5,030 nt of DNA, from contig JAITVB010000193.1 in assembly GCA_031286025.1 (NCBI GenBank), positions 1 through 5,030 of the forward strand. Direction: 5' to 3'. Under the pieces are notes generated by a model. That model searched no databases. It was given only the letters and a program-made list of their open reading frames with translations, and was not told the origin of the DNA. Made by a program: the position numbers and the translations under genes. Below are positions 5,003-5,030 of the stretch, piece by piece (the first letter of the stretch is position 1; each line of letters starts with the position of its first letter). The DNA is from Rikenellaceae bacterium. GTDB lineage: Bacteria > Bacteroidota > Bacteroidia > Bacteroidales > Rikenellaceae.

Positions 5003-5030
5003 AGGGCCGCCCATACTTATTTTCTTTATT

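Larger units (their letters stand above)
4397..5030. other. Non-coding region, probable prophage end
   Basis: There is no convincing gene in these 634 bases. Frames at 4498-4686 and 4687-4911 lack recognisable domains or promoters and run across repeats and a terminator. The region starts with a U-rich tract (4430-4441) that could end the repressor transcript, though only a weak AT stem precedes it. It then carries several inverted and direct repeats listed separately. In Mu the repressor gene is followed outward by the left end with three transposase sites, so the phage terminus is expected here. The exact junction with host DNA cannot be set from one window. Confidence 0.55.

Overview
The window looks like the left (immunity and early) end of a Mu-like transposable prophage in a member of the Bacteroidota. 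Three things point there: a Mu-type DDE transposase gene, a divergent repressor / small HTH protein pair in front of it, and a promoter between them that fits the Bacteroidota consensus (TTTG, 19 bp, TAnnTTTG). Genes start without clear Shine-Dalgarno sequences, which also suits that phylum. The genus cannot be fixed from the sequence; the fairly GC-rich coding DNA would suit a gut Bacteroidales such as Alistipes, but that is only a guess.

Layout, following leftward transcription from the control region. An early promoter around 3917-3947 drives eight genes on the minus strand: a 61-aa Cro/Ner-like HTH protein (3679-3864), six small proteins of unknown function (3461-3667, 3250-3456, 3036-3239, 2761-3024, 2529-2756, 2040-2510), one of them a two-helix membrane protein, and a large Mu-type transposase (1977 to beyond base 1). 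Gaps are 4-18 nt except before the transposase, where a 62-nt gap carries a strong GC-rich hairpin. The MuB-like ATPase that normally partners such a transposase would lie off the left edge.

On the plus strand, 3941-4396 encodes a 151-aa CI-type repressor without a protease domain. Its promoter lies face to face with the early promoter. Inverted and direct repeats in the overlap look like operators, and one 13-nt repeat recurs inside the repressor gene.

Bases 4397-5030 hold no convincing gene. They hold structured non-coding DNA: three GGYATCCA units at an exact 12-bp period, a minus-strand intrinsic terminator, and a perfect 13-bp inverted repeat (4638-4650 / 4990-5002) with a degenerate third copy at 4901-4912. 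This is where the prophage end with its transposase-binding sites would be expected, so the phage-host junction may lie near 4990-5030.

Inferred logic: the repressor holds the early promoter off in the lysogen; when it fails, the early operon is transcribed, the small HTH protein turns the switch region down, and the transposase acts on the prophage ends.
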